DNA of 64,000 nt from Selaginella tamariscina (lineage: Eukaryota; Streptophyta; Lycopodiopsida; Selaginellales; Selaginellaceae). The stretch covers positions 1-64,000 of the forward strand of contig PUQB01000982.1 of assembly GCA_003024785.1 (NCBI GenBank), written 5' to 3'. Below the pieces are notes generated by a model, which was not told the DNA's origin, ran no database searches, and worked only from the letters and a program-made list of their open reading frames with translations. Shown piece after piece: positions 31,676 through 43,381 of this stretch (positions are counted from its first letter, which is position 1; each line of letters begins with the position of its first letter). Both the position numbers and the translations under genes were made by a program.

Positions 31676-33627
31676 CTAAGAGACGGTGACCGTAGCCTCT
31701 GCCTCGTCAAGAGCGGCAACACCGGGCAGAACCTTGCCTTCGAGAAGCTCCAGGCTTGCACCGCCTCCTGTGGATATGTGGCTCATCTTGTCTGCAACAC
31801 CCACCTTTTCCACCGCCGCAACCGAATCACCCCCTCCGATGATCGTAGTAACTCCCTTCCCGCTCACTTCCGCCAGCTTCTTCGCAATAGCCTGCCTCAC
31901 ACATTTGCCCACTTTATTCTAAAAGAGAGAGACGCACGCAGATGAAATGTACATCGTCTCTTGACATTTATAAAAACGGATTTCCTTTGCTACTGCCTGT
32001 ATGTGTTGCGTCTATACATGTACGCATGGAAATTGGCTCGGAACAAATACAGACACAAAATGTACGTACGTATGCTCGGAACAAATACACACAAAATGTA
32101 CGTATGTAGACAATAAACTAACGACACACACTGACCTCAGTGCCCACTGCAAATTTATCGAATTCAAACACTCCCATGGGCCCATTCCAAATAACGGTCT
32201 TGGTTGTGTCTAGTGCATCGTTAAACGTCTTAATGGAGTCAGGTCCAATGTCAAGACCCATCCATCCATCGGGAATTGCAGTCGCTGGTACATTCTAAAC
32301 AAGATATAGAACACATAAAAATAGGAAGAAACAGAAATAAGATTACTCTTGCCTTGCTCTCTGCGTCAGCTGCGAACTTATCCGCAACCACGACATCAGT
32401 GGGAAGAAGCAATGAGACACCTTTGGCCTTTGCCTTCTCCATGAGGCTTGTTGCGAGTTCAATCTTATCTTTCTCCACAGAGAAGATCCCACCGAAAGTC
32501 CCTGTGCCTTGAAGAATGTGAAGATCATTCTCCACCAGCAGTAAAATGTCACACTTCTCCAACAATGACTCGATCACTCCAATCTTCGAAGAAACTTTAG
32601 ATCCTCCGACAATTGCTGCAAAAGGTCTCTTTGGGTTGGACACGGCCCCCACAAGGTAGTCAAGTTCCTACTAACACAGACGTTTTAGATTCATTACTAG
32701 AAGAACAATAAGTTAAATACCTTTTGCAACAAGAAGCCGGCAACTGAAGGTTTTAAGTATTTGGTAACACCCTCGGTGGAGGCGTGAGCTCTGTGGGCAG
32801 TACCAAATGCATCATTCACGTATAAATCTGCAACTGCTGCTAATTTTTTTGCATGCTCTGGGACGTTCTTCTCTTCCTCTGGGTAGAACCTCACGTTCTC
32901 AAGAAGCAACACACCACCGTTTATAAGAGCTGCCACCTTTTTCTCCACTTCCGGGCCAATCGAATCATCTGCTTTCTCAACCTGTGAAAAAGGACATAAG
33001 TCGTATATATATACATATGTATTTATATTGCTTACCTTGACTCCGAGAAGCTCGCTAAGCCTTGGAACGAGTGGTGTTAGACGGTACTTCTCAGTAACAC
33101 CTTTGGGCCGTCCCTACAAAAGAAAAAGCAGAAACAGCAAGAACGTCATGCCATTCAAGGCACGGCCGGCGACAAAATGCACTTACGAGATGGCTAGAAA
33201 GAATGACTTTGGCGCCGTTTTCGATGAGATATTTGATCGTCGGAACAGCAGCTCGAATGCGAGTGTCGTCGGTGATCTTCAAGTCGGCATCCAAGGGCAC
33301 GTTAAGATCGGCTCGGATAAACACGCGCTTCCCTTCCAAATCCGCCTTTTTGAGATCGCCCACGCTTTTTTTCGCCATACAAACTACGGCTCGGCTTCCA
33401 GCTCCGCGAGCGCTAGAGTTGACAAGAGCCGACACGGCCGCCACGAAATCATGCTCAAAATGCGCATTTCCCAGCCGCTGCACATTCCGGCGCCCCGCAA
33501 CAAGGCCGCTGAATGCCTGCAGCTTGAATCCGACGCGAGATGCAGAGGAGGAAGAAGACGATGCAAACGCGGCTGGGGAAATCAGCTTGGACGATGCGCC
33601 TGCCGTTGCCGCTGCCATTGCGAGCAA
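31676..33627 (-). CDS. PGK: Chloroplast phosphoglycerate kinase, six exons
   Basis: Interconverts 1,3-bisphosphoglycerate + ADP and 3-phosphoglycerate + ATP in the Calvin cycle. Exons by homology and splice sites: 33187-33627, 33036-33113, 32721-32981, 32353-32667, 32136-32294, 31676-31891; about 489 residues, normal for the precursor. The first about 80 residues are Ser/Ala-rich and basic, a chloroplast transit peptide; the mature part starts near [14 protein letters not shown]. Seen are [19 protein letters not shown], the 3-PG region, [55 protein letters not shown] and [12 protein letters not shown] second in-frame ATG is at 33618. Exon 4 lacks three single G's (two near 32528-32537, one near 32480) relative to the family, so about 20 residues including the nucleotide-binding GGGMIF segment are read out of frame before the frame is regained. 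Intron 4 has a GC donor if family length is kept. Confidence 0.93.
32475..32540 (-). other. Out-of-frame island in PGK exon 4
   Basis: Read in the exon frame it gives [12 protein letters not shown]; one frame over it gives the expected [17 protein letters not shown]. Two G's are missing at the upstream edge and one at the downstream edge, so the frame is restored. Confidence 0.85.
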
Positions 33628-33687
33628 TCCAACAGATCGAAATCGAGGTCGAAGAACAGAGAAAAACAGAGGAGGGCTTTTGGCCTT

Positions 33688-33697
33688 TTTAAGCGTC
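33688..33697 (-). promoter_or_regulatory. Possible TATA-like element upstream of PGK
   Basis: CTTAAAAAGG on the minus strand, about 60-70 bp upstream of the first ATG. Weak match. Confidence 0.3.
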
Positions 33698-33768
33698 CCC
33701 TAGTTAATTAGGGTACACCCTGTCGATGACGTGTATGAGGTGGCCACACTTTATCCAGTCGTCGACGG

Positions 33769-33795
33769 CCACGTGGAGGCTGTATCTTAGATAAG
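33769..33795 (-). promoter_or_regulatory. G-box and I-box upstream of PGK
   Basis: CCACGTGG (33769-33776) is a perfect G-box palindrome, and GATAAG (33790-33795, plus strand) is an I-box, about 145-170 bp upstream of the ATG. This pair is the known arrangement in light-regulated plastid-protein genes. A further ACGT core (TGACGT) is at 33727-33732. Confidence 0.55.
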
Positions 33796-33892
33796 GCATT
33801 CTTCCGCCGCTCAAATTTCTGCAAATAAAATCCTCACATTTCCTGATATCTATGTCGCTGATTTACCATAAAAAAGAGATTTGTAGGTCGTA

Positions 33893-34395
33893 TCACACAC
33901 CCCGCATATAATGACTCACGTAAGCACTGCAACAACACTTTGGTGGGCAATACATCTTCCATCTCCAGAACTTCAGGTTTCCTGCTGTTGGAGCTCTTCA
34001 ACAAGAAGACTAACTAATATGAACAAATCAAAGTAAATATTTATTTTTATTTTCAGGCTTTAAGATTTTCATTCGATTGCTTCGTGAGCGGGCTAAAGTA
34101 CAAGTTAGCGCTTTTCCAACGATATGATTCACTTAACAAATAGCAGAAAGATAATTGAATGCTAAACTAGAATATTACCAGTATTATTTGCTGAGCTTGC
34201 CAGAAACTCAAGGCCTTGAGATGAAGTTACTGTCGTCAGCTTATCTCCATTGCTGCAAGAAACAGAAGCTCTATCATAACGATATGAAATTATAATTACT
34301 TTGTAATTCATGCTATTTAATTGTAAAATAAAATTAGCTCAAGATATATTATAGTTATTTAAAAAATTATACATTATTAATGGTTAGTATTTACG

Positions 34396-34444
<49 letters not shown>

Positions 34445-35206
34445 GATAGATAGATAGATAGATATATGAGAGAGAGAGTCCATCGAATAGAAAAAGTTCT
34501 GAGGCAGATCGACGTCTTAATGGTTGTACAGTTCATGGCGGTGCTTGCTGGTTTTTGAGTGGACCTTCCTGAGACTCTAATAAACTTTATATTCTCTCCC
34601 CGGTCGTGGGCAGTTTACATTCAAAAAGATTTAATAACATACGATGGAACGCTTTCACAATCAACTCCTCTTTTGTATTAATGATAATTAATTAAAATTT
34701 AATTAATTAATAAATATTAAAAATATATATTTAAAAACAACTCATGTATATAAATGGAATGTATTAACCCTATAAAATTATTAAAATAATTGATTAAAAG
34801 AGGGGTTGGATTGTGCAAACAAGCTGAAGAAAAGCTTAGGCTGGACCTTTTCCACTATTATACCAATCGTAGCCCAGGCACCTTTCATAAAATCGGATAA
34901 ATTATGTATAAAGCTACAAATGGAAAGATGTCTTACGTAAGTCTGCCAGTTTTTTTGTTCACTAATGCACATCAGATATGCTATACATACATGCATTAAC
35001 AATCGGAAAAAGTAGAATACCTGATCCGGAGGTCAGAATGCACCTCAACGTCTTCAGCAACTTTGTGCGATTTTTGGGGCAATTGTGGTGGTAAAGCAGT
35101 ACCCTAGAAAAACACATGGAAACATAAAGAGAGAGAAAAAGGGATTGTACACACGCCAATTGGACAGTAACAAATGCGCAAATCGTACTTGGGAGCTCTC
35201 GGGCAT
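33893..35206 (-). CDS. Candidate four-exon small gene, about 91 residues, unknown function
   Basis: Inferred exons on the minus strand: 35189-35206 (ATG in GCCATGCC context), 35021-35103, 34179-34252, 33893-33993. All three introns have GT-AG ends (85, 768 and 185 bp), and the phases (0, 2, 1) join into one open frame that ends in TGA. The product would start MPESSQGTALPPQLPQ, have a polar middle (VAEDVEVHSDLRISNGDKL) and end in a Cys-rich tail (MYCPPKCCCSAYV). I do not recognise the family. The short first exon and the lack of a known domain keep confidence low; an alternative acceptor at 33995 would end the protein early. It ends about 270 bp from the PGK start, so it would be transcribed toward PGK. 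Confidence 0.35.
34398..34472. repeat. Compound microsatellite (AT)n(GATA)n(GA)n
   Basis: About 21 AT units, then about 5 GATA units, then GA repeats. It lies in intron 2 of the candidate small gene. Confidence 0.95.
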
Positions 35207-36474
35207 GGCAGCAGTATTGCTGCCATTGGTTCGGCGACGCAGATCCAAAGAAGGGTTTCTGGTTCGTCATTTTGCCACGATGTTCTTATTACCGCATTTC
35301 GGTCTTAGCAGGCGCCCGACAAGCTAGGATTAGTATATCTGCTGCTGGATTCACTTCCGCTATCAAAATTTGTCAGCGATTGAACAACCATATTGTTTCT
35401 TTTGCTTATCGGTTTTGTACAGGGACTTGGTGTTACGGTTGGAGCTAGCTGGGAGGTTGTAACCGAGTCCTTAGTTGTAGTAGATGTTGTATTTGGCTTT
35501 TGGTCTTGAAAATGTGCACTTCGTTTCTTTGATCAGTCTATCTTCGTCTCAATCTTAACAGAGAAGTTTTTGATTACGGTGGGAAGCTTTCGCTTGTATC
35601 ACCATATCCAGAACTTGCGGGGGAACCGTGAGGTATTTTACTGTTTTCAATGACCTTTCAGCATTTCACAGCTTTGAGACGTTACTTGACGGTTGGCACT
35701 TATAAGAACAACCAGCAGTATATTTAGGCTCAGAGTGGTGAATGTTACTTTGCTTTTACATTTTCATTATGGTATTGTATTGCACAAGCTTCTTATTATC
35801 CCATATTGTTCTTTGTTTTTCAAGCAAATAAAAAATTTATTTCAAAAAATTTCATCTCAGCTTTTCCTGATCTGTGATACCAATCAGCGCCACATAAACG
35901 GTGGACTCCTGTCTTCACACGTACAGCAGTGAGTTTTGCATCTACTAGATAAGTAGTTCATAGCTTTTATTTTTTACCGTCACTAAATCTTCATAGTTTC
36001 TTAGCTCTTCAACTCCACTTCCTTGTAGTTTATCTTTTACTTATAGTAATTAGACTATAGAATACATATCAAATCGACTCTTGGGTCATGAAAATTTTCA
36101 TAAGAATGTTATGTTTGGCCCTTAAGTTTAATAAAGATCAATTAAGTTACACTTGTTCAAACATACTAATTAAATGCGAAAACCATCGGTTAGGTTTCTA
36201 TGTGCTGGTGTTAAATTAAGCAATTTTCAGCGTGTTGAGGGTTTTAGGTAGGGTTTTGGATTATTATATGAACCTAGGGTCTTACAAGTAGAAGCATGCT
36301 ACCACACTATCCATAGAGCTCTTACAATTAACACACGTAGACATTGTAAAAGTTAAAATTGGTTCCTTAATTGGTAAGAGATACTTTATGCTCGTGTGAA
36401 CGATTATTTTAGATATGTATTTGTTAAATTCTTGGTAGCAAGTCTCATCCGTTGCATGCATTTAAGTCGTACAT
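35207..36474. other. Spacer between the candidate gene and the MULE
   Basis: No convincing gene. A weak frame 35693-35932 has no domain. Telomere-like TTTAGGT/TAGGGTTTT words occur near 36240. Confidence 0.5.
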
Positions 36475-36516
36475 TTTTATAAGGGCCGCGCTAGGGACAC
36501 ACCCCCCCTTACTGCG

Positions 36517-36580
36517 CACACACCCCCTATTAGCTGGCGATTAGGTGGCACACACCCCCTATTAGCTGGCGATTAGGTGG
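36517..36580. repeat. 32-bp tandem duplication in the left inverted repeat of the MULE
   Basis: Two exact copies of a 32-bp unit starting CACACACCCCCTATTAGCTG (36517 and 36549). The right inverted repeat has one copy, so the ends are asymmetric. Confidence 0.9.
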
Positions 36581-36655
36581 CATGCTTACATGGAACTCAG
36601 TGGATTATTTTCTAGATTGAATCGAGTTTCCAAATATATTGCTAGAAAATAATTT

Positions 36656-38513
36656 TTATCTAAGCCTTGGGCATGTCCTTCTGTTATGACCCTGAACGCC
36701 ACATTCTCCACACCGTCTTACTGCTGCAGTTTGATTCTCCTCAACCCTTTTAAATGCAGAAGGGTCTCTTCTAGTGTTTTGTGCAGCTGTTGGACGACCA
36801 CGAGTTTGAGCCAAATGTGGATTCTGCAATGGTGTTGAAGCATGGGATTGTGAAAGCATGATGATTTCATTCTGCAAAATCCTTTGTTGATGTGGAGGCA
36901 GGTGATCATGACGATTCTCAACTTGCCGTATAGCCTCTTCAAATGTAATGGCATTTGCTGAGCCATTGGTAAATATTTGTCAAGCCACCAGTGTTCATGA
37001 AACAAACTCATTGTAAGCTGACCTGTAGCTGATGAAATGATCCCACGTATGACATGAGAACAAGGCAATCCCATGGTGTTTTGAAACACCCTTGAACATG
37101 GAGTTGCCTCCAGCAAATGCCGAGCTTTTACCACTTCAGTCTCAACTTTCTTGAGAGCGAAGTGAGAGATTTTGCGCTGCACTTGTGCCCAAAGAATGCC
37201 CTGATGAGAAACCATAGTGTTTGTTTCTCATATGCAATTTGTCGACGAATGGAGCGCTCCTGATGATCAACTGAGAGGCTCAATTTTTTGTAAACATCTT
37301 TCAGATCTCCTGATGAAACACAAATCCAAGACTTGATGACAGAATGTTTCCCTTCTGCACGAGATGTTATCAAGTTTCCAAGATGCATCACCTCTTTCGT
37401 CCAGGCAAAAGCAAAAACATTTTTTGTGTGGAATCCACGTTCCACCAATATACTGAGCAACATGTCCTGAGTAATGCTCACAGAGTTGTTGCCAGTTTGC
37501 ATCAAACAACCCAGCATCTTCTGATGAAACAACCTTATTCCACTCACGCATGAAGTTCTCCCATTCCTCCGCTGTTTGAAAATCCTTACGTAACTGGGTA
37601 AGAATATTCTTGTTAATATGCCATGAACATAAAAGATTTGTGGCATGCGGCATTTGTATATGAACTGCATTCATCAGTGCCAGATCTCTATCTGTGACAA
37701 TGACCTGTGGTAATCTCCCATCATCAAAAATTCTTTGACTTGCATCATTGCCCACAAGTAATCATCCTCCTTCTCAGCTTGCATGAAACAAAAACAGGCT
37801 GAGAAGCTCATATTTGTAGATGACATCCCAACAACATGCAGCAGTGGCATCTTGAACCTGTTTGTCTTGTAGGTCGAATCCATGAGCATGACATGTGGGA
37901 ATTCTCTTGCTAAGGTCACTGCAGAAGGTGGAGCAAAAAACAAATGTGTGATCCTTCCATGTTCATCACGTTGATATTCATGCAGTACATTGTTTGCTTG
38001 CAGCTCATCCAAGAGAAACTCTATAGATGTCCTTCCATTCAGCTCAACATTCCTCAGACGATTTTTCTCATTGTAAATGTCTTTTGGACAAAGTTACAAC
38101 CTTGATTTTGTTGCCTCAAGGTGCTGAGAACGACTTTGGGTGTTGCACCGGCATCAGACATGTTCTTGATGATTTGTTTATCACTCTCAGAAAGCTTGCG
38201 AGCAGCCGGGTATCCTGACAAATCCACAGCCATCTCATGATTATGCTGATCATCATTTATCTCAATGTTCCACTCTTCCTGAGCATTACGTTGGATTGTC
38301 ACAAGCCATGAACACCCAGAGCATCTAGTGCTTGTCTTTCTTTTTCGGTTTCAGCAGTGAGGAATTCTCTGTGGTTCTTGTAATCCCTGAATGAGCACAC
38401 CCAAGCCATATTTTTCTCAAGATCCCCTGCTTGCTCTTCTTTGAGCGTAGCCTTGAAACTGTGAAACCTTGTGAGATCGCATATCTTTGAACATGTGATT
38501 CAGCATCAGACAA
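36656..38513 (-). pseudogene. MULE transposase, FAR1-like, several frameshifts
   Basis: Read from 38513 downwards in five or more pieces. First a FAR1-type DNA-binding segment (VSRLRSKKSKQGILRKIW, then WNIEINDDQHNHEMA). Then the MULE catalytic domain: FPHVMLMDSTYKTNRFKMPL with the first Asp (37674-38012), IVTDRDLALMNAV with the second Asp and CSWHINKNI (37267-37755). Then a SWIM zinc finger (CSRVFQNTMGLPCSHVI) in 36718-37215 and a CCHC knuckle (CGECGVQGHNRRTCP) at 36656-36877. The order matches plant Mutator/FAR1 transposases; the shifts make it non-functional as read. Confidence 0.88.
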
Positions 38514-38766
38514 TGAAATGAGTGTGATCCATCAAAAAACTCCCGTAGCTAGAACTAGAAATTCAGGAGATTGAGGCGCTGGAGATTCGCTGTAAACTCC
38601 ACACCCACTTGCCGCTTCTCAGCTGTGTAACCGACTCCATTTATTATCTTACGAATAAACAATATCTAATCAGCATTCCATGTAAGCATGCCACTAAGCT
38701 CCAGCTAATAGGGGGGGGTGTGTGCGCAGTAACGGGGGGTGTGTCCCTAGCGCGGCCCTTTTATAA

Positions 38767-39434
38767 TTTACAACATATTATTGTGTTACGTACCGGTTTT
38801 GAGTTTAATAATGCTACGTCTGTGTCTTTTGATAGCTGTAGATAATATCTTTATTAAGATCTGGTACGAGACCATAAATAGACATTTTCTTCTCACGACT
38901 ATATTAAGTCAGAAATTGACTTCAATATATATGTAAAACCACGCACTTAAAAGTGTATGTAAAAGATTCAATTGTTGTTAAAAAGTTTGTAAGTTGAGTT
39001 TTAGAAAGAATGAATAAAATTTATATATTGAATAAAATTTTATAAATTCATAAATTTATATATTCATAAAGAATTTAAACTACAAGATGAAGGATCTTTG
39101 TTATTTGTGGAAGTATTAGTTTCTGTCATCTTTACAACTGTGACTGGGCAAGGAGCATTAGTAATTACGTAGTTGTTCACGCTTCTGTAGGAAGAACCAA
39201 TTTTGAACACCTCTTAGCTTCTATACACAGATGCTGTCACTATGAGTACAAATAGCATACTGCTCTAAGGAGCAAAGACCAGGCAGGATGTTGCTAGGAT
39301 GGCAAAGGGCGTCCCGTTTCTTGCCTTTGAGCACCACCCAAAACCGTATGGCCCTTTGTCTGAGATGCAATACAGCTTCCACTTGAGCGTTTTATGATTT
39401 GTGGACGTCTCTGGTCATACCAGCTATGCCGGAA
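38767..39434. other. AT-rich spacer left of the copia element
   Basis: Nothing recognised. Confidence 0.5.
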
Positions 39435-39519
39435 TGTTGGAGTAATTCAAAACTAATTTTAAGCAAGGTGTTGGCACTGTGCAATTCTAATATAGTATCG
39501 AAGCTACACAACATTGGGA

Positions 39520-40400
39520 TTTAGAATTGAAGGTAAGAATGGAAAAAGAGCTTTGGTAACAAACCCTTCATTGGCTTATGGAAGAAGCTCATAGAGACTT
39601 GTCTTTGTCTCCAAGATGTGTATGGCGTAATTGATGGTTCTAAAGCACAGTTCAACGTGGGCAATGGGTTGGAGGCCCGTAAGTTTGTTAGAGATTGGAA
39701 GATTAGGAAGGAGTAAGCAATGGGGTGTATTTGCACCTATCTTAGCCATGGGATTTTGCTTAAGGCTAACATGGAGTAGAGAGCCGAAGAGCTTTGGAAG
39801 TGGTTGAATAATGTTGCAAAAAGTCTAATATGGAGGTCATGAGGATTAACTCGACTTTGGAGGCTTGCATATTTAAAGACGATGTATGCAACAACATGTG
39901 GACTCCTTGAGTCAGATGTTTGTAGATCTTGCTACCCACGGAAAGGAACATGAGGTTCCTAATTCGATGTAGAGAGTGAAGCTTTACAAGTCACTCCCAT
40001 GGGAATGGGATGATGTTGCTGAAGCATTAATGCGTGAAACGAATCTCTTGTTAAACGGGGCAGCCACAAAGCTGATGAATACTTCCTTGCTACACAAGGA
40101 GAAGACTCAAATGTATAAAGTGCATCATGCAATGTATGCCACGAGAGAGCTAGTGCAAGCTCTAGCAGAATGGAATGAAAGGCAAAGTGGCCGTGGATGC
40201 AATAATGTGCGTGGAGGTCAAGCTGGTCATGACAACCAAGGAGGTGGAGGATGTGCTGTTGAATGAGGCATCTCCACTGCAAGAGGCCGTAGTCGAGCCC
40301 CAATGGGAGGAGTGAGACGTATCCATTACAATCAGTGTAAGCTGTGTGAGAGTTTGGCCATTGGGCTCGAGACTGCCCTAGTAGTGTAGTTGCGAACTTG
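39520..40400 (+). pseudogene. gag: gag remnant of the copia element
   Basis: Segments typical of copia capsid: YGVIDGSKAQFNVGNGLEAR (about 39619-39680), YKSLPWEWDDVAEALM (39976 onward) and a damaged CCHC knuckle near 40339-40385 (CKLCE..). Several stops. Confidence 0.75.
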
Positions 40401-40469
40401 AGTGAGCCCTTGATCGAAGCAAGCGAGGAGATAAAGGAAGAAAGCCACAACGTGGAAGTCGAACAACAA

Positions 40470-41950
40470 GGGTAAACATGGATTTTTGATTCCGAATGTA
40501 CCAACCTCATGAGTATGAATAGATTCATGTTTGAGCAGTATAAGCTAGTACAAGGAGCCAAAGAAGTGGTCTTAGGCAATGCTACCCGCCTTGGGATCCA
40601 AGGTAATGAGAAGTTTCACTTTGTTCTTGAGGATGGAAGTGAAATGATTTTCTCAAATGCCATGTATGTTCTTAGTTTGAGAAGGAAACCTAATATCTGT
40701 GGCCAAGGTGTGTGACAATGGTGAAGTGGTTGTCTTTGATGGTGACAACATATTTTTCATAGAAAATTTCAGTTTTTGTATGATTGGAAAAGGCTACTTA
40801 GTGGGAGACGCCAAGGGAACTTGTATGAGGTATCGCCTCATGTGTAGCAAGTGACATTCGTTGAATAGCTATAGCCTAATGCTCATCTCTAGCATTGTCG
40901 TTTTGCCCATGCAAACTACAAAGCACTACAAGAGTTGGTGACAAAGAAGATGGTGGTGGGGTTGGACCTCGAAAATAAGATTAGCAACAATTTTTGTGAG
41001 TCTTGTGTGTTGGGAAAATGGAATTTCACTATCTCTAAACATCGAGTGAGTCACCTCTTGAGCTCATTCACTCAGATTTATGCGGCCCCATATATGTACC
41101 TAGTCATTTTGGTGCGAAATATTTTTATGACTCTCATTGACAACTTCAACTGCAAAATGTGTCTTCTTCATGAGGAGCAAAGATGAAGTTGTAAAAGCTT
41201 TCAAAACATTTTAAGGCCTCTGTAGAGACCCAGATGGGCCAGAAGATCAAGGTGCTAAGAACCGATGGTGACAAGGAATATCTTAATAATGCCTTTTGTG
41301 ATGTTTGTCGATGGGATCCAACATAAAGTCACAACACACTACACTCCATAGCAGAATAGAGTTGTTGAATGGAAGAATTAGACATTGGTAAATGTAGCAT
41401 GAAGCCTCTTACTTGGTGCAAAGTTGGATAAGGAATTTAGCAAGAGGTAGTTGTTGTGGCATTGCATGTGCAAAATCGACTTCCTACTACCGTGTTAAAG
41501 AGGAAAACACTTGAGGAAATGTGATCTGAAAGAAAGCCAGACGTGTCTCATCTTCATGCATTTGGTTGTGCAGCATTTGCTCACATTCCTGACCAATTAT
41601 GGAAGAAACTTAATCCAAAGAGTAAGAAGTTTATTTTTGTTGGCTATGCGGGTGATGGGGAACGCAGCTATAAAGGGTATAAGCTTTGGGATCCACTCAC
41701 CAAAATCATCCTCGTTAGCACCGATGTCATCTTTGCTAAGAATGACTTCACTCGTGAGGTGGTGAAACCACCATTTATGAGTTTCATCAATGAGGATTTC
41801 CTAATACTTATTATTCCTTTTGGGTTCCGAGATCTCGATGGTAATGGTGCTATTGAGGGTGATGATGTTGGGCTTGGGCACCCCCTCACCACTAGAATGA
41901 TGATTGTGATGTTAATGTAGACGATGAGGTCGAGCTCCAACATCCTCATC
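40470..41950 (+). pseudogene. pol: Protease and integrase remnants of the copia element
   Basis: WIFDSECTNLMSMNRFMF resembles the copia protease DSG segment. HRRFAHANYKALQELV is the pre-integrase zinc-finger segment. A TPYS-QQN-type segment near 41345 has TAG in place of Gln. HAFGCAAFAHIPD..WKKLNPKSKKFIFVGY (from 41543) is the integrase C-terminal region. Confidence 0.8.
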
Positions 41951-42146
41951 CACTAGAAGATGCCCAACTCGCCAACAAGGCTCCACAACTTGAAGAGACA
42001 ATGGTTGTCAGCCATGTTTATCACTGTTGGGGCATGCCCAACCCCGTCAAAATACTGGACGGCCCTCATTTACACAAGACATCATGCAAGGTTTTGGAAG
42101 ATGCAACTTCCATGCTTGACCAAGATGAAGCCGAATTATACATTTT

Positions 42147-43030
42147 GTGGACGAGATTGTCCCTCAGACGTATGATGAAATAGCCCATGGGGCTGATTCC
42201 CAGTTTTGCCATGCCACCATTCAGGATGAGATAAATTCTCTCATCCAAAATCAAACTTTTGACTTTTATGATGCTCCAAGAGGATGTAAGCTTATGGACT
42301 TTAAATGGGTGTTCAAATGCACTCATGACAGTATGATTGACCAACACCGATATAAGGCTCATCTTGTGGCCAAAGGCTTCGCATAGGTGAAAGGCATCGA
42401 CTATGATGAGATCTTTTTACTTGTAGTCAAGATGACGAGTGTGCGGGTGATTCTAGCTCTTGCCAATGCCAGAAAGTGGAAGGTCCATTAGATGGATGTT
42501 AAGACAACCTTCCTACATGGAGAGTTGGGCGAAGAGATCTTTATGCGCATTCTCATTGGGTTTCATAGTCATGGAGATCCTACCAAATTCTGGAAGCTTC
42601 AAAAGGACTTATATGGCTTCAAATAGTCCTCACACGTATGGTATCACAAGTTTGATGAGGCACTTCACTGACATGGTTTTCAGCGTGCTATTGTAGATTC
42701 CAATGTCTATATGAGAGGTGATGGCAAAGACGTGCTCATCATCACTTTCTATGTTGAGGACTTGTTAGTCACCAAGGGAGAGAGGCTGCCATTTGTAACC
42801 TCAAGACCAGCTTGCTTAGACCTTTTTGATGAAGGACTTGGGTGAAGTTCACACTTTCTTGGGTGTTTAGGTGGAACGAGATACCAAGATTACTACAATG
42901 AAATTGCATTAGAGCCAATATGTGGAGCTACTCTTGGCCCGTTTTAGTATGGTTAATTGCCACCCAGCATGGACACCTATGGTCACTAGCGCACTCACGC
43001 ATGAAAATGTTGGGGAGGAGCTTGCTAAAG
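42147..43030 (+). pseudogene. pol: Reverse transcriptase remnant of the copia element
   Basis: Starts near EINSLIQNQTFDFYDAP and MDFKWVFKCTHD, then HLVAKGFA-stop-VKGIDYDEIF. The stops at 42387, 42487 and 42625 fall where Gln is usual (CAG/CAA to TAG). The catalytic YVDD segment reads YVEDLLV near 42752. Confidence 0.8.
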
Positions 43031-43089
43031 AGGTCCCTACCATAGTCTAATTGGTTTGGCACTCTCAACAAGGCTAACATATGCTATGC

Positions 43090-43381
43090 CACCATTGTGT
43101 CAAGCCAATTCAACACATGACCATGCACCAACCATTGGAAGGCTACTAAGCACATTCTACGCTATCTCAAGGGGACAGTGGACCATGGTTTGTGCTATTC
43201 CATGAGTGACACGACATTGGTATGCTACATCGACGCCAATTGGGCCACCAACAAGGGATGCCGCTCCACCACAGGTTTAAGTTTGCACATGCTGGAGCCG
43301 CCATTAGTTGGGCCAACAAATGCCAAAGTGTGGTGGCACTCTCTCATTTGCCGAGGCTGAATACATCGCTCTCACAACGGG
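43090..43381 (+). pseudogene. pol: RNase H of the copia element, first part
   Basis: LCYSMSDTTLVCYIDANWATNKGC and STTGLSLHM, then AEAEYIALTTG, where chromovirus F enters. It resumes at 49140. Confidence 0.85.

Larger units (their letters stand above)
36483..38758 (-). mobile_element. Mutator-like element with 8-bp TSD
   Basis: 2276 bp. Long terminal inverted repeats start GGGCCGCGCTAGGGACACAC at both ends (left 36483-36593, right 38680-38758). TTTTATAA is duplicated at 36475-36482 and 38759-38766; MULEs normally make 8-11 bp duplications. It carries a broken MULE transposase on the minus strand. Confidence 0.9.
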
